A stretch of DNA of 64,000 nt, from contig NZ_CP034563.1 in NCBI RefSeq assembly GCF_003970675.1, positions 873,501 to 937,500 of the forward strand, given 5' to 3'. Within the stretch, counting starts at the first letter, position 1. The number at the start of each line of letters is the position of its first letter. Origin of the DNA: Flammeovirga pectinis (lineage in GTDB: Bacteria > Bacteroidota > Bacteroidia > Cytophagales > Flammeovirgaceae). The notes beneath the pieces are model-generated. The model searched no databases. It worked only from the letters and a program-made list of their open reading frames with translations, and was not told where the DNA came from. The position numbers and the translations under genes were made by a program. This document shows positions 9,801-18,576 of this stretch, piece after piece.

Positions 9801-11143
9801 CATGTTTAGCAGATGATATGGGTCTGGGGAAAACACTCCAAGGTTTAGCACTTATTTTAAGTAAAGCGAAAGCAGGACCTTCTTTTGTTGTCGCTCCTTC
9901 TTCAGTAACGTTTAACTGGGTAAATGAGGTGCGGAAATTTGCACCAACAATGCGTGTTCATTTGCTTTTTCAAGCATCTGATAGAGAAAAAGTTGTAGCC
10001 CAGGCAGGGCCTTATGATTTGGTAGTTTGTAGCTATGGTTTATTGCAATCAAACTACAAAATGATTGTAGAAAAAGATTGGAACATTGTTTTATTGGATG
10101 AGGCGCAAGCTATTAAGAATAAAACAACCAAGAGGTCTCAAGTAGCCATGCAATTACAAGCCAATACAAGAGTAATTACTACAGGTACACCAATAGAAAA
10201 TAACCTTTCGGAACTTTGGAATCTCTTTCAATTTATAAACCCAGGGTTATTAGGTAATTGGGAAGCATTTAATAAAAACTTTGTATTACGTATTGATAGT
10301 GGCGACCAGCAACATGCTAAATCTGCTAAAAAAGTACTGCGTCAATTAATTGCTCCATTTATTCTTAGAAGAAAGAAAAGTGAAGTACTAGATGAGCTTC
10401 CTAGTAAAACAGAATCAGTATTGTCTGTAACTATGACAGATGATGAACAAACACTTTATGAGGCACACAGAAGAGCAGCCTTAGAAGAAATTGAAGACAT
10501 AATTAAGAAGAAAGAAAAACAAAATACACATATTCAGGTACTTGCTGAACTTACTAAATTAAGACAGCTTTGTTGCCATGCTAGTTTAGTAGACCACGAG
10601 TGGCAAGTAATGGGAAGTAAAGTGAAACTGCTTCTAGAAACCGTACACGAACTCAAAGAAGGAGGACACAGAGCTTTAATTTTTAGTCAGTTTGTTGGCT
10701 TCTTGAGCATTATTAGAAAAGCACTAGATAATGAAGGGGTTTCTTATCAATATTTAGACGGATCAATTCCTTTAAAGAAAAGAGAATTGGCTATTAATAA
10801 TTTTCAAAATGGAGAAAGTGATGTTTTCCTAATCTCTTTAAAAGCTGGTGGAACAGGATTAAACCTAACTGCAGCAGATTATGTTATTCATATGGATCCA
10901 TGGTGGAACCCAGCAGTAGAAGATCAGGCAACGGATAGAGCATACAGAATGGGACAAACAAGACCAGTTACTGTATACCGTTTGATTACAAAAGATACCA
11001 TAGAAGAAAAAATGATTGCCCTCCATGCAGACAAAAGAGAACTTGCCGATGATCTTTTAAGTGGAACGGGTAAAGCAACGAAATTAAATACAAAAGAACT
11101 CTTAAAACTATTACAGACTAATGGTCCGCTTTTAGATGTTTAG
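6887..11143 (+). CDS. SNF2/Rad54-family DEAD-like helicase, large
   Basis: The 1418-residue protein has a full Swi2/Snf2 ATPase in its last third. The Q-like entry is LRDYQVEGFEWL near residue 950, Walker A is DDMGLGKT near 977, and Walker B is LLDEAQ near 1070. Motif III is TGTPIENNLSELW near 1103. The C-terminal RecA lobe has ALIFSQF near 1262, GGTGLNLT near 1321 and the final QATDRAYRMGQ arginine-finger block. The first ~940 residues are a long helical region without a domain I recognise, as in bacterial SNF2 proteins with SWIM or unknown N-termini, but I see no SWIM CxC...CxH pattern. Such enzymes translocate on double-stranded DNA and remodel nucleoprotein. It follows the GNAT-like gene by 7 bases in one operon. 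Confidence 0.92.
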   Translation: MDFSVERFHQFQAQFDGLDKETKLKYAAVIVTSGMRGEAKTTLKNTIAPFFFQLSTIEYSNAFTELIEKMKGAEIIDVFILNRGHYHFTIHVEYYLIALYFLKECRGENLVEKIISTIRVDQKFYPDMFGTAKFKKESIIREFVLDDIRLNYHLMTMNYYTPIEGENNSYLEALIYGLFALFGLKIKEDTLSENLNLEDFLIIHNHLLYAIKNGSIDNNTAKSFIKASSASIEDGGVTNALILANQGYIASSLEVFEKENNLELEFYKITPLFIGKKYDEAFTILLKETGIDKVETHLKKKSSKFWEELDIMNEIIFQILFIQIIPQHVELLRNRYTYFTKQNKYYNKLFMNSLLDAQLLIKDGSDVNCESSKYDLRLHISTFIEEDLESLPNFAQALLIWLHGTIWGKEFKINQNIINTTVNKALSLHRGGSLWLSALFAEAHGVYQEIKEEDFSLGYLIDNEMTLFKDVIQESKIEEWELVLNKLTLLADNFKSIDKKQKKEPSKGRLLWVVADHRLYVEPMEQTILKNGKWSKPKKISDTRMLKKAVKGMLEIDFEILDKAIRTYGRGYFDFDVLEVWKRLPGHPNVVLESDDNVSVIVEKRPLELQIFEKGDNYKLGFDKEVNIDFPLKRETPTRVVYYDVDKKIKEWSESFPSDIILPKKSKDQLKKVVAALGQSLNIHSHVSEIQEELPEIKADKKLHALLTPRGNNILLELYMKPFTSTAPYVVPAQGTEVLVEEVDRMRTRAVRNLKAEEKVLEKFYAQRPQLDMTNDGHHAWELSDREETLNALLELQNGDEKPIVEWPKGVKFKLLGQVGGDKLTMNVQTKKRDWFAIGGEVKINEEVVVSLESLLKEFKNDPNSKYVQVEKDQFIALTDSLRKQLAALTSVAVQDKLELRVHKLASYGVLNDLTKEAVVRSDTTWTDLQTKINNASTESFAVPTTLDADLRDYQVEGFEWLSQLASWGGGACLADDMGLGKTLQGLALILSKAKAGPSFVVAPSSVTFNWVNEVRKFAPTMRVHLLFQASDREKVVAQAGPYDLVVCSYGLLQSNYKMIVEKDWNIVLLDEAQAIKNKTTKRSQVAMQLQANTRVITTGTPIENNLSELWNLFQFINPGLLGNWEAFNKNFVLRIDSGDQQHAKSAKKVLRQLIAPFILRRKKSEVLDELPSKTESVLSVTMTDDEQTLYEAHRRAALEEIEDIIKKKEKQNTHIQVLAELTKLRQLCCHASLVDHEWQVMGSKVKLLLETVHELKEGGHRALIFSQFVGFLSIIRKALDNEGVSYQYLDGSIPLKKRELAINNFQNGESDVFLISLKAGGTGLNLTAADYVIHMDPWWNPAVEDQATDRAYRMGQTRPVTVYRLITKDTIEEKMIALHADKRELADDLLSGTGKATKLNTKELLKLLQTNGPLLDV

Positions 11144-11216
11144 TAAGTTCTTATCAATATTATATTTTAGTAACACAAAATAATTGTTCATATATTATTC
11201 TGTGCTCTTTTATTAA

Positions 11217-11260
11217 AATCTCACTAATTAATTCTATAATTATTAGTGAGATTTTTTTCT
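11217..11260 (+). terminator. Intrinsic terminator after the SNF2 helicase gene
   Basis: A 12-bp stem (aatctcactaat / attagtgagatt) is followed by a run of T residues. Confidence 0.85.
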
Positions 11261-11306
11261 TTTCTGTAGATTATGCTTTTTAAACAAACAAAAACTACTG
11301 CATTTT

Positions 11307-11615
11307 ATGAATGAACATTCAACAAACGAAAAGAAGAATACTCAGAAAGAGGCCTTAGCTACATCTTTATCTAGAAAGCGTTATTGGCAAAATAACTTAA
11401 AGTACTTAGGGCTATTGTTAGGAATTTGGTTTTTATGCTCTTTTGGAGCAGGCATTTTATTTAAAGATACACTAAACGAAATAAGAGTTGGTGGTTTTAA
11501 ATTAGGTTTCTGGTTTGCTCAACAAGGTGCAATTTACATTTTCACGCTTATTATAATTGCCTATATCATTTTAATGAATCGTCTGGATAAAAAATACGAC
11601 GTTCAAGATGATTAA
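11307..11615 (+). CDS. DUF4212 small subunit of a sodium:solute symporter
   Basis: The 102-residue protein matches the DUF4212 (sodium/substrate symporter small subunit) family. It has a polar N-terminus, RYWQNNLKYLGLLLGIWFLCSFGAGILF as the first membrane helix, and GFKLGFWFAQQGAIYIFTLIIIAYIILMNRLDKKY as the second. These proteins always accompany an acetate/monocarboxylate-type SSS permease, and here the permease gene starts 56 bases later in the same orientation. The small subunit is thought to be needed for assembly or activity of the large one in the inner membrane. Recognition is firm. Confidence 0.93.
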   Translation: MNEHSTNEKKNTQKEALATSLSRKRYWQNNLKYLGLLLGIWFLCSFGAGILFKDTLNEIRVGGFKLGFWFAQQGAIYIFTLIIIAYIILMNRLDKKYDVQDD

Positions 11616-11671
11616 TTTAGATTGAATAGCAACTTATTTACACCAAAAAACTTTTTAACTATTACAAACTT

Positions 11672-13366
11672 ATGAGTGTTCAAACTTGGACCTACATTAT
11701 AGTAGGCTTTACGTTCTTAATTTATATTGGTATTGCAATTTGGACGAGGGCAGGTTCTACAAAAGAATTTTATGTTGCAGGTGGTGGCGTATCTCCATTA
11801 GCCAATGGCATGGCTACAGCAGCAGATTGGATGTCGGCTGCATCTTTTATTTCTATGGCAGGGTTAATATCATTTATGGGGTACGATGGCGGTGTTTACC
11901 TTATGGGTTGGACTGGAGGTTATGTACTCTTAGCATTATTACTTGCACCTTATTTGCGGAAGTTTGGTAAGTTTACTGTTCCCGATTTTATTGGTGATAG
12001 GTATTATTCTCAGGCAGCAAGAACAGTAGCTATTGTAGCGGCATTAATAGTTTCGTTTACCTATGTTGCTGGGCAAATGCGTGGAGTAGGTGTCGTATTT
12101 TCTAGATTCTTAGAAGTAGACATTAATACAGGAGTTATTATAGGTATGGCACTTGTTTTTATATATGCTGTTTTAGGCGGTATGAAAGGAATAACATACA
12201 CACAAGTAGCACAATATTGCATTTTAATTTTTGCATTTATGGTACCTGCAATTTTCATCTCCATTCAACTAACAGGAAACCCCATTCCACAATTAGGTTT
12301 TGGCGATACACTCGTTAATTCTAATGTTTATCTATTAGATAAATTAGACCAGTTATCTACAGATTTAGGTTTTACAGCATATACATTTGGACAAAAATCT
12401 ACTATTGATGTGTTTTGTATAACAGCTGCCTTAATGTTAGGAACGGCAGGTTTACCTCATGTAATAGTACGTTTCTTTACAGTACCAAGAGTAAAAGATG
12501 CAAGAACATCTGCAGGATATGCACTTGCCTTTATTGCTATTCTTTATACTACAGCACCTTCTATTGCTGCATTTGCAAGAGTAAATTTAATAGAAACAGT
12601 AAGTAATAAGGAATATAGTAGTATGCCAGAATGGTTTAGTAAGTGGGAAACAACTGGACTAATTGCATTTAATGATAAAAATAATGATGGCAAAATTCAA
12701 TATGTAAAAGATGCAAGTATCAACGAATTACATATAGATAGAGACATTATTGTTCTAGCCAATCCAGAAATTGCCAACCTACCTAATTGGGTTATTGCAC
12801 TTGTTGCAGCAGGAGCATTAGCGGCAGCATTATCTACTGCTGCGGGTTTATTATTAGTAATTTCAGCATCAATTTCTCATGATTTATTAAAGAAACAATT
12901 AATGCCAAATATCTCAGAAAAAGGAGAACTTATAGCCGCAAGAATATCAGCTGCTTGTGCAGTGGTGGTAGCAGGGTATTTTGGTATTCATCCTCCTGGT
13001 TTTGTGGCTGCAGTAGTCGCTTTAGCATTTGGTTTGGCAGCAGCGTCATTTTTTCCTGCAATTATTCTTGGTATTTTTTACAAAAGAATGAACAAGGAAG
13101 GAGCTATAAGTGGAATGGTTATCGGTTTATTAGCAATGATTTTTTATATCATGAAATTTAAGTTTCACTTCTTCGGAGAAACTACAGCAGCAGATTGGTG
13201 GTTCGGTATTTCTCCAGAAGGTTTCGGTACAATTGCAATGCTTATTAATGTTATTGTAGCAGTGGCAGTAGCGAGTTTTACAGCCCCTCCTCCAAAAGAA
13301 GTAACTGATATGGTAGAAGAAATTCGTTACCCTAAAGGAGCATCAAAAGAAATTATAATGCATTAA
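11672..13366 (+). CDS. Sodium:solute symporter, large subunit (ActP-like SSS family)
   Basis: The 564-residue protein has around 13 hydrophobic segments and the SSS-family core. This includes STKEFYVAGGGVSPLANGMATAADWMSAASFISMAGLI near residues 30-70, a GQMRGVGVVFSRFL block near 135, and ALAAALSTAAGLLLVISASISHDLL near 385-410. It is the subgroup paired with DUF4212 proteins, close to acetate permease ActP, which imports short monocarboxylates with Na+. An insertion near residues 325-360 (NDKNNDGKIQYVKDAS, an EF-hand-like loop) is typical of this subgroup. The substrate (acetate, propionate or similar) is inferred from family. A strong terminator follows. Confidence 0.92.
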   Translation: MSVQTWTYIIVGFTFLIYIGIAIWTRAGSTKEFYVAGGGVSPLANGMATAADWMSAASFISMAGLISFMGYDGGVYLMGWTGGYVLLALLLAPYLRKFGKFTVPDFIGDRYYSQAARTVAIVAALIVSFTYVAGQMRGVGVVFSRFLEVDINTGVIIGMALVFIYAVLGGMKGITYTQVAQYCILIFAFMVPAIFISIQLTGNPIPQLGFGDTLVNSNVYLLDKLDQLSTDLGFTAYTFGQKSTIDVFCITAALMLGTAGLPHVIVRFFTVPRVKDARTSAGYALAFIAILYTTAPSIAAFARVNLIETVSNKEYSSMPEWFSKWETTGLIAFNDKNNDGKIQYVKDASINELHIDRDIIVLANPEIANLPNWVIALVAAGALAAALSTAAGLLLVISASISHDLLKKQLMPNISEKGELIAARISAACAVVVAGYFGIHPPGFVAAVVALAFGLAAASFFPAIILGIFYKRMNKEGAISGMVIGLLAMIFYIMKFKFHFFGETTAADWWFGISPEGFGTIAMLINVIVAVAVASFTAPPPKEVTDMVEEIRYPKGASKEIIMH

Positions 13367-13394
13367 TAATTTATAGATCAAAAGTCTTTATTTC

Positions 13395-13442
13395 CCTCAT
13401 GATTACTACCTTTATACAAGTAGTGGTCATGAGGTTTTTTTA
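13395..13442 (+). terminator. Intrinsic terminator after the symporter operon
   Basis: A long stem built on cctcatgattactac / gtagtggtcatgagg (one mismatch) is followed by seven T residues. Confidence 0.85.
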
Positions 13443-13469
13443 TACTAACTATTATTGAAATGGGTTTCT

Positions 13470-14393
13470 TTCTCAAAAATTGTTTAAGAAAACCTCAAGT
13501 AAATCAACTTTGTAGGGACGTTTAATTAAACGTCCTATAAAGCAGAGTAATCTCTTTTACTATAGGACGTTGCACTGCAACTTTCCTACATGTTGTATAT
13601 AGCAGTTATTTAAGTTTTAATTTGATGAGATTCTTATCAATTGTTTAAAAAAACCTCAAGTAAATCAATTTTGTAGGGACGTTTAACTAAACGTCCTATA
13701 TAGCAGTGTAATCTCTTTTACTATAGGACGTTGCACTGCAACCTCCTTACATTTTGTTAAGATATAGCAGTTATTTAAGTTTTAATTTGATGAGATTCTT
13801 ATCAATTGTTTAAAAAATCTTCAAGTAAATCAACTTTGTATGGACGTTTAATTAAACGTCCTATAAAGTAGTGTAATCTCTTTTACTATAGGACGTTGCA
13901 CTGCAACTTCCCTACAAGTTGTTAAGATATAGCAGTTATTTAAGTTTTAATTTGATGTTATTCTCATCAATTGCTTAAGAAAACCTCAATTTAAATCAAT
14001 TTCGTAGGGACGTTTAGCTAAATGTCCTATAAAGCAGAGTAATCTCTTTTACTATAGGACGTTGCACTGCAACTTCCCTACAAGTTGTTAAGATATAGCA
14101 GTTATTTAAGTTTTAATTTGATGAGATTCTCATCAATTGTTTAAGAAAAACCTCAAGTAAATCAATTTTGTAGGGACGTTTAATTAAACGTCCTATAAAG
14201 CAGTGTAATCTCTTTTACTATAGGACGTTGCACTGCAACTTCCCTACAAGTTGTTAAGATATAGCAGTTATTTAAGTTTTAATTTGATGTTATTCTCATC
14301 AATTGCTTAAGAAAACCTCAATTAAATCAATTTTGTAGGGACGTTTAATTAAACGTCCTATAAAGCAGTGTAATCTCTTTTACTATAGGACGT
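13470..14393. repeat. Tandem array of six ~165-bp palindrome-rich repeat units
   Basis: A core starting gtagggacg (one copy gtatggacg) recurs at 13512, 13673, 13838, 14004, 14170 and 14335, so periods are 161, 165, 166, 166 and 165 bases. Each full core is about 78 bases. It contains the palindrome ggacgtttaattaaacgtcc, a second dyad gttgca-c-tgcaac, the pair cctata/tatagg, and outer ends gtaggga/tccctac, so the whole core folds on itself. The roughly 85-base spacer (agcagttatttaagttttaatttgatg...) is also repeated. The sixth copy is cut short at 14393, just after tataggacgtt. No ORF is present. This looks like a MITE- or REP-type element amplified together with its flank; no RAYT-type transposase gene is nearby. 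Confidence 0.93.
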
Positions 14394-14563
14394 TATAGTT
14401 ACATCCCAACCATATACAAGATTAAAGAAAGAGCAATAAAACCTTAGAAGGTAATTCAAGTATAATTTAGTAAATAAGACTAACTTTTAGCTAAGGATAT
14501 ATAATCAATTATTTTTTTATTAATTTCATCTTTTAGAATAAAACAAAAACTTAAACACATTCA

Positions 14564-15433
14564 ATGGCTTCAGGATTTTTCGCATTGCTCGATGATATTG
14601 CCGTAATCATGGACGATGTAGCAGTAACAGCAAAAGTTGCAACGCAAAAGGCAAGTGGTATTTTAGGAGATGATCTTGCTGTAACAGCAGAAAAAGCATC
14701 TGGTTTTCAATCTTCTAGAGAGATTCCTGTACTATGGGCTATTTGTAAAGGCTCTTTCATAAATAAATTAATAATTTTACCAATGGCATTTCTGCTTAGT
14801 GCTTTTTTACCTTGGTCTATTACCCCAATACTCTTATTTGGAGGTGTGTATTTAGCTTTTGAAGGAGTAGAAAAAGTATATCATTATGCTTTTGCAGGCG
14901 GACATACAAAGACTGCTGAAGCAAAGATTTCTATGACAGAGGAAGAAGCGTTAGCAAACGAAAAAAAGAAAGTGAAATCTGCAATTGTTGTAGACTTTAT
15001 ATTATCTATAGAAATAGTAATTGTTGCTTTAAGTTCTGTAATGGAAGAAGACCTTACAGTGCAAATATTATCCGTTTCTTTGGCTGCTATTATTGCAACT
15101 ATCGGGGTGTATGGCTTGGTCGCATTAATTGTTCGAATGGACGATTTTGGCTTAAAACTTATTCAGTCTACAAATGGTAAAAAAGGTATTGTTCAAAAAA
15201 TTGGTTTGCTATTAGTAAATGCTTTGCCTTGGGTAATTAAAAGCTTAACCGTTATTGGTACTGTGGCAATGTTATTAGTTGCAGGGGGTATTTTTGTACA
15301 TAATGTACCTGCAATTCATACACTTTTACACGCAATACCAACTATTTTAAGCGAATTACTAACTGGTACTGTTGTAGGGACGGTGGCACTTCTTTGCGTA
15401 ACATTATTTTCATCTTTGTTTAAGAAAAAATAA
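14564..15433 (+). CDS. DUF808 family membrane protein (YedI-like)
   Basis: The 289-residue protein matches DUF808 from end to end. The N-terminus MASGFFALLDDIAVIMDDVAV and the following KVATQKASGILGDDLAV block are diagnostic. Four to five hydrophobic helices follow, with EVEKVYHY-like FEGVEKVYHYAFAG near residue 100. Members are inner-membrane proteins of unknown function, possibly transport-related. The gene is single and lies between the repeat array and a bidirectional terminator. Confidence 0.92.
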   Translation: MASGFFALLDDIAVIMDDVAVTAKVATQKASGILGDDLAVTAEKASGFQSSREIPVLWAICKGSFINKLIILPMAFLLSAFLPWSITPILLFGGVYLAFEGVEKVYHYAFAGGHTKTAEAKISMTEEEALANEKKKVKSAIVVDFILSIEIVIVALSSVMEEDLTVQILSVSLAAIIATIGVYGLVALIVRMDDFGLKLIQSTNGKKGIVQKIGLLLVNALPWVIKSLTVIGTVAMLLVAGGIFVHNVPAIHTLLHAIPTILSELLTGTVVGTVALLCVTLFSSLFKKK

Positions 15434-15518
15434 AAATTGAGCATGTTGCTTTAATTGTACTCTGCCAGAATTAATTTACTCTAGTGAACTTTAATTTTGG
15501 TGGAGTATGGATATAAAA

Positions 15519-15550
15519 AAAGACTACCCCAAAAGAGTAGTCTTTATTAT
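15519..15550. terminator. Bidirectional terminator
   Basis: A 9-bp stem (aaagactac / gtagtcttt) is flanked by A- and T-runs on its two sides, between the convergent DUF808 and YaaW-like genes. Confidence 0.85.
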
Positions 15551-15602
15551 TTTTAGATTGTAATGGTTTACATACCTCGTTGTTTACCAACGGATAATTG
15601 TT

Positions 15603-16151
15603 TTATCTTGTAGCATCTACATAATCGTAGATGTTTATATTTTTGCTTGAATCTAAACGTAACAACGCTATATATAAAACTGCAGGAACAGCTACTCTAA
15701 GAGCAGAAGATCTACGGATTTTGGTTGTCATGCCTTCACTAAGTAATACATTAAAAGGTAATTCTTTAACTCCAGAATTTTTTAACCCAATAGAACGATC
15801 ACAAAGTGTATCTATAAAAATTTCTTCTAATTGTATTACAGGTGTATTTTCTTTGAAATCAATTTGTAATACATTGAAAATATTTTCTAAAATAGTTGAA
15901 TAAGGCAACTGATGTTGTCTCAAGAAATCTCCAACAGTTTCATTTGCTAAATATTGAAGCTCCAGAGCAATACGGTCACTATATTTAAAATAATCTCCTT
16001 CATATAATTGAGCTTCTAAACAATTACTCAGACGCTCTCTTCTACGGTAATTCCCATTTTGCTCTAATGTAAGAATATCAAATAATGTTGATAATTGTTC
16101 ATTAGAACTCTGTTCGAGAAACCAAAGATTTTTATCTGAGATCATATTCAT
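15603..16151 (-). CDS. YaaW / UPF0174-like protein
   Basis: The 182-residue protein follows the plan of the YaaW (UPF0174, DUF3944-containing) family. It starts DKNLWFLEQSSNEQLSTLFDILT. A block around ELQYLANETVGDFLRQHQLPYSTIL (residues 66-90) corresponds to the family's GELQ..GGDS..N..RG.G..Y..IL core. It closes with ALRVAVPAVLYIALLR (residues 150-165), a hydrophobic end common to the family. It is shorter than E. coli YaaW (about 237 residues), lacking part of the glycine-rich stretch before the last helix. Function is unknown; some homologues bind or regulate partner proteins under stress. The start could equally be the Met two codons in. Recognition is by pattern memory only. Confidence 0.6.
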   Translation of the reverse strand: MNMISDKNLWFLEQSSNEQLSTLFDILTLEQNGNYRRRERLSNCLEAQLYEGDYFKYSDRIALELQYLANETVGDFLRQHQLPYSTILENIFNVLQIDFKENTPVIQLEEIFIDTLCDRSIGLKNSGVKELPFNVLLSEGMTTKIRRSSALRVAVPAVLYIALLRLDSSKNINIYDYVDATR

Positions 16152-16300
16152 AACACTTATAGGTTTGATTATTTTACAAAGTATTTAGGTGTGTATACTT
16201 TTTAACTGTTAAAAAGGATACTTTTATTTAAGTTTGTTGCATTTGATTAACGTATGATTACAACTACATAGCTGTTTTCTATAAAATTCATAGTACTTTC

Positions 16301-16320
16301 GTGCACTATTTTTAGTGCAT
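16301..16320 (+). promoter_or_regulatory. Possible 5'-UTR hairpin before the RNA helicase gene
   Basis: A 7-bp perfect stem (tgcacta / tagtgca) with a 4-base loop lies about 70 bases before the start codon and has no T-run, so it is not a terminator. Structured leaders are common for cold-inducible RNA helicases, but nothing here proves that role. Confidence 0.3.
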
Positions 16321-16391
16321 CTCATCGGAGTGGATTTTACTTCGTACATTCAGATGCTCGAAAGTAGCAGCAAATAAAAAAAACAAATAGA

Positions 16392-17714
16392 ATGAGTTTA
16401 GTAGTACCATCTATAGAAGATATAAGAAAGCACTTAAAGTTTGAAACCTTTAATGCAATTCAGAAAGAAGCCATAGAGAAATCTAAAGATGCCAACGAGT
16501 TAGTAGTTTTAGCCCCAACTGGGTCTGGTAAAACTATTGCTTTTTTACTTCCTATTATTCAGAGAATAAATCCGAATTTAAAAGAAGTACAATGTGTAAT
16601 TGTAGCACCATCAAGAGAGCTTTCTTTACAAATAGAGCAGGTTTTTAAAAGTTTAGGTACTCCTTTAAAAGTAAACTGTTGTTATGGTGGTCATTCTATG
16701 AAAGTAGAAATGAACAATATGCAAAATCCTCCTCATGTATTAATTGGTACACCGGGTAGATTGGCAGACCATATAGACAAAGAATCTTTTGATTACAGTG
16801 CTGTAGAAGCAATTGTACTTGATGAATTTGATAAAGCTTTAGAATTTGGTTTTAAAGATGATATGTCTTTTATAATTGAAGAGCTTAGGTCGGTTAATTT
16901 TAAGATGCTTACTTCTGCTACTAAAAACGATGAGCTTCCTGAATTTACAAAAATAGAATCACCGGTAATCATAGATTACTTGGGAGATCAAGTGCCTCCA
17001 AAGTTGAACCTGCAAATGGTGTATGCAAAAGGCGTAGATAAGCTTTATTCTTTATTAAAACTTATCTGTCATTTAAAGGCAGAACCTATGCTTATTTTCT
17101 GTAATCATAGAGCAGCGGTAGATAGAATTAGTGAAATCCTTAAAGAAAAAGGCATTGCACATGAATCTTTCCATGGTGGTTTAGATCAAGAGGAAAGAGA
17201 AAGAGCATTAACCAAATTTAGAAATGGTAGTGCAACTGTATTCATTACTACAGACTTAGCAGCAAGAGGATTAGATATTCCAGATATTAAACATGTAATT
17301 CATTATCAACTTCCTCCAAAAGAAGATGCATTTATACACAGAAATGGTAGAACTGCACGAATGGAGAAAGACGGTGATGCTTACTTGGTTTTATCAGAAG
17401 AAGATAAATTACCAGAGTATATAAAGAAAAAGCCTCAGAATTTACATGTTCCTTCAAATGAAGAAATTCCACCTTTACCTAAATGGATAACTTTATATAT
17501 TAGTGGGGGTAAAAAGAACAAGATAAATAAAATTGATATTGTTGGTCTACTAATGAAAAAAGGTGGTTTATCAAAAGATGAATTAGGACTAATAGAAGTC
17601 AAAGATTTTATTTCTTTTGTAGCCGTTGATAGAAAAAAGGCAAAAGAAGTATGCGAATTGGTAAACAAGGAGCGTGTTAAAAAAATAAGACTAAGAGTAG
17701 CCATTGCAAGATAA
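16392..17714 (+). CDS. DEAD-box RNA helicase with DbpA-type RNA-binding domain
   Basis: The 440-residue protein carries the full DEAD-box set. The Q motif is FNAIQKEAI near residue 18, motif I is APTGSGKT near 41, Ia is PSRELSLQ, and Ib is GTPGRL near 120. Motif II reads DEFD (not DEAD) near 143, and motif III is TSAT near 174. The second lobe has HGGLDQEERERAL, TTDLAARGLDIP and HRNGRTAR. The last ~75 residues (WITLYISGGKKNKINKIDIVGLL...) form a DbpA-type RNA-binding domain, which in E. coli DbpA recognises helix 92 of 23S rRNA. A role in large-subunit ribosome assembly is therefore likely. The gene is monocistronic with a terminator after it. Confidence 0.9.
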   Translation: MSLVVPSIEDIRKHLKFETFNAIQKEAIEKSKDANELVVLAPTGSGKTIAFLLPIIQRINPNLKEVQCVIVAPSRELSLQIEQVFKSLGTPLKVNCCYGGHSMKVEMNNMQNPPHVLIGTPGRLADHIDKESFDYSAVEAIVLDEFDKALEFGFKDDMSFIIEELRSVNFKMLTSATKNDELPEFTKIESPVIIDYLGDQVPPKLNLQMVYAKGVDKLYSLLKLICHLKAEPMLIFCNHRAAVDRISEILKEKGIAHESFHGGLDQEERERALTKFRNGSATVFITTDLAARGLDIPDIKHVIHYQLPPKEDAFIHRNGRTARMEKDGDAYLVLSEEDKLPEYIKKKPQNLHVPSNEEIPPLPKWITLYISGGKKNKINKIDIVGLLMKKGGLSKDELGLIEVKDFISFVAVDRKKAKEVCELVNKERVKKIRLRVAIAR

Positions 17715-17736
17715 GTGATAGTGCATTAGTACAATT

Positions 17737-17775
17737 AAACCCTACAGGAATAGTTTTTTCTGTAGGGTTTATTGT
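17737..17775 (+). terminator. Intrinsic terminator after the RNA helicase gene
   Basis: An 11-bp stem (aaaccctacag / ctgtagggttt) has a T-rich loop and a short T-rich tail. Confidence 0.75.
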
Positions 17776-18060
17776 TTATAAGTGGAATGAAGTACTAGGT
17801 ATCAAGGAAGTAAAGAAATTTGAATAATTAATAGGTGTATGTAATGTTATTATAATATTTTAATACAAATGTGAAGAAAATTTAAAAAAGCAGTTTGTTT
17901 GGAGTATTATTTGTTTATATTTATTTAACGAATATGAACTTTTCCTATTATTTAGGAGTAACTATTGTAATAAATAAATATCAAAAAATACTAGCTCTTC
18001 TTTGATCTATTTTGTTTCCCATATCAATCAATTAAGGCAAACTATTGTACTTTTATTTCA
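17776..18060. other. AT-rich intergenic region, no gene seen
   Basis: About 285 bases between convergent genes hold no ORF or repeat that I can support, and no clear terminator for the minus-strand lipase-like gene. Confidence 0.5.
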
Positions 18061-18576
18061 TTATACAATCCTATAATCCCTTTGATTTTTAGGGAATGCA
18101 TAGCCAAATAACTTAATAGGCAACGTACCTATTAAATCAAATCCAAAAATATAATGTTCTTGTATATTTATTAGAGTGTCAAACTCTTCTCTTTTTAATT
18201 GATTAAAAGGAGTAGGACTATCATACGTAATAATTTTTATGGGTTGATCAATAGCATCAGCCATAAACAGGCAGAAGACCTGAGCAATGGCACCACCTAT
18301 ACCAAAACCAATAACTTCTACAGTACAGATAGCGTCTTTATTAGATTTAATAACATTTTGAAGCTCTTTAGAACAGGCAAAGTAACTTTTTAAGTAGCCT
18401 GTATGTACTCCATTTCTTTTTTTATATTTTAGACGCACACTTAACCAATCTAAAAGATTTTCTGTTGGATGAAACTCAACAAAAAGAGTCTTTTTGAGAA
18501 TTCTATATTTTATTTCAAAACCTTTCATATTTAATGAATGGAATTGCTTTGCCGAAGCTGTTGTTAACGGATCCAT
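18061..18576 (-). CDS. Lipase (class 3)-like protein lacking the catalytic serine
   Basis: The 171-residue protein resembles the central part of class-3 lipases. The segment VEVIGFGIGGAIAQVFCLFMAD (residues 87-108) lines up with the lipase nucleophile elbow GHSLGGALAQ, and IITYDSPTPFN further on lines up with the following strand and loop. At the nucleophile position the codon gives glycine (G92 in GFGIGG), so the hydrolytic serine is missing. No obvious catalytic histidine follows near the short C-terminus. There is no signal peptide. It may be a non-catalytic lipase-fold protein or a decayed enzyme; the frame is intact, which favours a retained function. Confidence 0.55.
   Translation of the reverse strand: MDPLTTASAKQFHSLNMKGFEIKYRILKKTLFVEFHPTENLLDWLSVRLKYKKRNGVHTGYLKSYFACSKELQNVIKSNKDAICTVEVIGFGIGGAIAQVFCLFMADAIDQPIKIITYDSPTPFNQLKREEFDTLINIQEHYIFGFDLIGTLPIKLFGYAFPKNQRDYRIV

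Noticed and set aside
12061-13161. Several 60-95 codon ORFs inside the symporter gene on both strands
   Set aside because: They lie fully within the well-supported SSS permease frame and have repetitive hydrophobic or cysteine-rich compositions typical of shadow frames.
13512-14393. Possible CRISPR array
   Set aside because: The period is regular but the spacers repeat too, the units are ~165 bp, and no cas gene is near. It is a tandem repeat.
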